Part shown: one piece after another, positions 7,163 through 8,142 of the stretch | Layout of the letters: every line of letters begins with the position of its first letter | Position numbering within the stretch: position 1 is the stretch's first letter | From: Bacteroidota bacterium | Lineage (GTDB): Bacteria > Bacteroidota > Ignavibacteria > Kapaibacteriales > UBA2268 | Reading direction: 5' to 3' | Assembly: GCA_017428585.1 (NCBI GenBank) | Contig: JAFRQN010000316.1 | Location: forward strand, 1-8,142 | Length of the DNA: 8,142 nt | Made by a program: the position numbers and the translations under genes | Notes under the pieces: model-generated | What the model saw: only the letters and a program-made list of their open reading frames with translations | The model's database searches: none | What the model was told of the DNA's origin: nothing

Positions 7163-8086
7163 TTAACTTAATTCTAACATTAATTCTAATGGTTTTAATG
7201 CTTTTAATCTTAATTCTTCTTCTATTGTAATTTCTGGAGATAGATTCTCAAGTGCCTCAATAATCTTTTCTATTGTATTTTTTTTCATATTGATGCATAT
7301 ATTATTTTGACCGCATTCATTTTTTACAAAGAAATATTGTTTATCGGTTGAATTTTTTTCCAACTGATATTTTATTCCTGGTTCTGTTAATATTATAAAT
7401 TCTTTACGTTCGGATTTATTAATATAATTAATGATTCCTGTTGTAGAACCTATATATTTAGCATAGTTTAATATATGTTCAGGACATTCTGGATGAGCTG
7501 CTATATCAGCATTAGGATGTTCATTAATTAATTCTTTTATATGCTCTTCCGAAAATGTATTATGTACACGGCAGTAATCTTTCCATACATGCATTTTTAC
7601 ATCGAGTTTTTTGCTAAGATATGAACCAAGATTTTTATCTGTTGCAAACAATATTGTTTTATCTTTTGGAATAGATTTGACAATCTTTTCTGCATTAGAT
7701 GAGGTACAAATTACATCTGAAATTGCTTTTAGTTTAGTAGAGCAGTTAATATATGAAATCAAAAATGGATTGTTAAAACTGTTTTTCCATTTTTCTATAT
7801 CTTCGACTTTTGATAGGTCTGCTAAAGTACAACCTGTTCTTATATCAGGGAGAATAACTTTTTTTGTAGGATTTAGTATTTTTGCTGTTTCTGCCATAAA
7901 ATGTACGCCGCAGAATAATATGGTATCAGCATCTGTTTTTTTTGCCTGCTGTGATAATGCAAGCGAATCTCCCAAAAAATCTGCTATTTCTTGTATTTCA
8001 GGATTTACATAATAATGTGCAAGTATAATAGCATTTGTTTTTGATTTAAGTTCTTTTATTTTATCAATATATTCTTTATTGAGCAT
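7163..8086 (-). CDS. nadA: Quinolinate synthase
   Basis: NadA condenses iminoaspartate (from NadB) with dihydroxyacetone phosphate to give quinolinate in de novo NAD synthesis, using an oxygen-sensitive [4Fe-4S] cluster. The 307-residue length matches the compact family form. Seen motifs are LAHYY (22-26), GDSLALSQ (39-46), FCGVHFMAETAKIL (58-71), CTSSNA (127-132), YCRVHNTF (171-178), HPECP (198-202), GSTTGII (213-219) and TEPGI (234-238). From spacing against known NadA proteins, the cluster cysteines are probably C86 (TGCTLAD), C172 and C264 (NICINMKKNT). The ATG at 8086 is the first possible start, because an in-frame TAA lies six codons upstream at 8102-8104. There is no Shine-Dalgarno site. 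nadB and nadC are not seen; they could lie beyond the right edge or elsewhere. Transcription converges on gcvPB. Confidence 0.96.
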   Translation of the reverse strand: MLNKEYIDKIKELKSKTNAIILAHYYVNPEIQEIADFLGDSLALSQQAKKTDADTILFCGVHFMAETAKILNPTKKVILPDIRTGCTLADLSKVEDIEKWKNSFNNPFLISYINCSTKLKAISDVICTSSNAEKIVKSIPKDKTILFATDKNLGSYLSKKLDVKMHVWKDYCRVHNTFSEEHIKELINEHPNADIAAHPECPEHILNYAKYIGSTTGIINYINKSERKEFIILTEPGIKYQLEKNSTDKQYFFVKNECGQNNICINMKKNTIEKIIEALENLSPEITIEEELRLKALKPLELMLELS

Positions 8087-8129
8087 AATATAATTAAATG
8101 ATTAGATTATTTTTTGTTATTTTATTTAA

Positions 8130-8137
8130 CAAAAATA
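8130..8137 (-). promoter_or_regulatory. Possible -7 box of the nadA promoter
   Basis: The minus strand reads TATTTTTG, identical to the gcvPB -7 box and an exact TAnnTTTG match. It would start transcription near 8125, about 40 bases before the nadA ATG. The -33 element would fall beyond the window edge and cannot be checked, so confidence is moderate. Confidence 0.45.
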
Positions 8138-8142
8138 ATAAA

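Noticed and set aside
7611..8012. A 133-codon plus-strand open frame
   Set aside because: It lies wholly antisense inside nadA, whose frame has clear family motifs throughout; the plus-strand translation resembles nothing and has no start signals.

Overview
The window is AT-rich and looks like a chromosomal fragment from a member of the Bacteroidota (Bacteroidetes/Ignavibacteria group sensu lato). Three things point there. The 1037-residue gene ends in a type IX secretion system (T9SS, Por) C-terminal sorting domain. A second surface-type gene pairs a signal peptide with an L-type (legume-type) lectin domain, an architecture common in Bacteroidota adhesins. The best promoter candidate matches the Bacteroidota primary-sigma pattern TTG-N19-TAnnTTTG. 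Species cannot be named from the sequence.

Layout. Positions 1-1858 (minus strand) hold the N-terminal 619 codons of a large secreted lectin-like protein that runs off the left edge. Positions 1859-2232 are a very AT-rich divergent intergenic region with a 12-bp inverted repeat and weak promoter-like boxes. Positions 2233-5346 (plus) encode a secreted protein with about nine fibronectin-III-like repeats and a T9SS sorting domain, followed by a strong intrinsic terminator. Positions 5614-7059 (plus) encode GcvPB, subunit 2 of a split glycine decarboxylase P-protein, with its own promoter. A hairpin at 7089-7115 can serve as a shared terminator for gcvPB and the convergent nadA gene (7163-8086, minus), which encodes quinolinate synthase. 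A -7 box for nadA lies close to the right edge.

How the genes relate. The left half is a divergent pair of genes for exported, probably surface-attached or released proteins that may share a regulatory region. The right half holds two housekeeping metabolic genes, for one-carbon/glycine metabolism and for NAD biosynthesis. Each is apparently monocistronic. No mobile element, CRISPR array, tRNA, rRNA or defence system was seen. Nothing in the window amounts to a convincing undescribed system. The points most worth a second look are the split-type gcvPB with no gcvPA beside it, the edge-truncated lectin protein, and the cysteine pattern and architecture of the nine-repeat T9SS protein.
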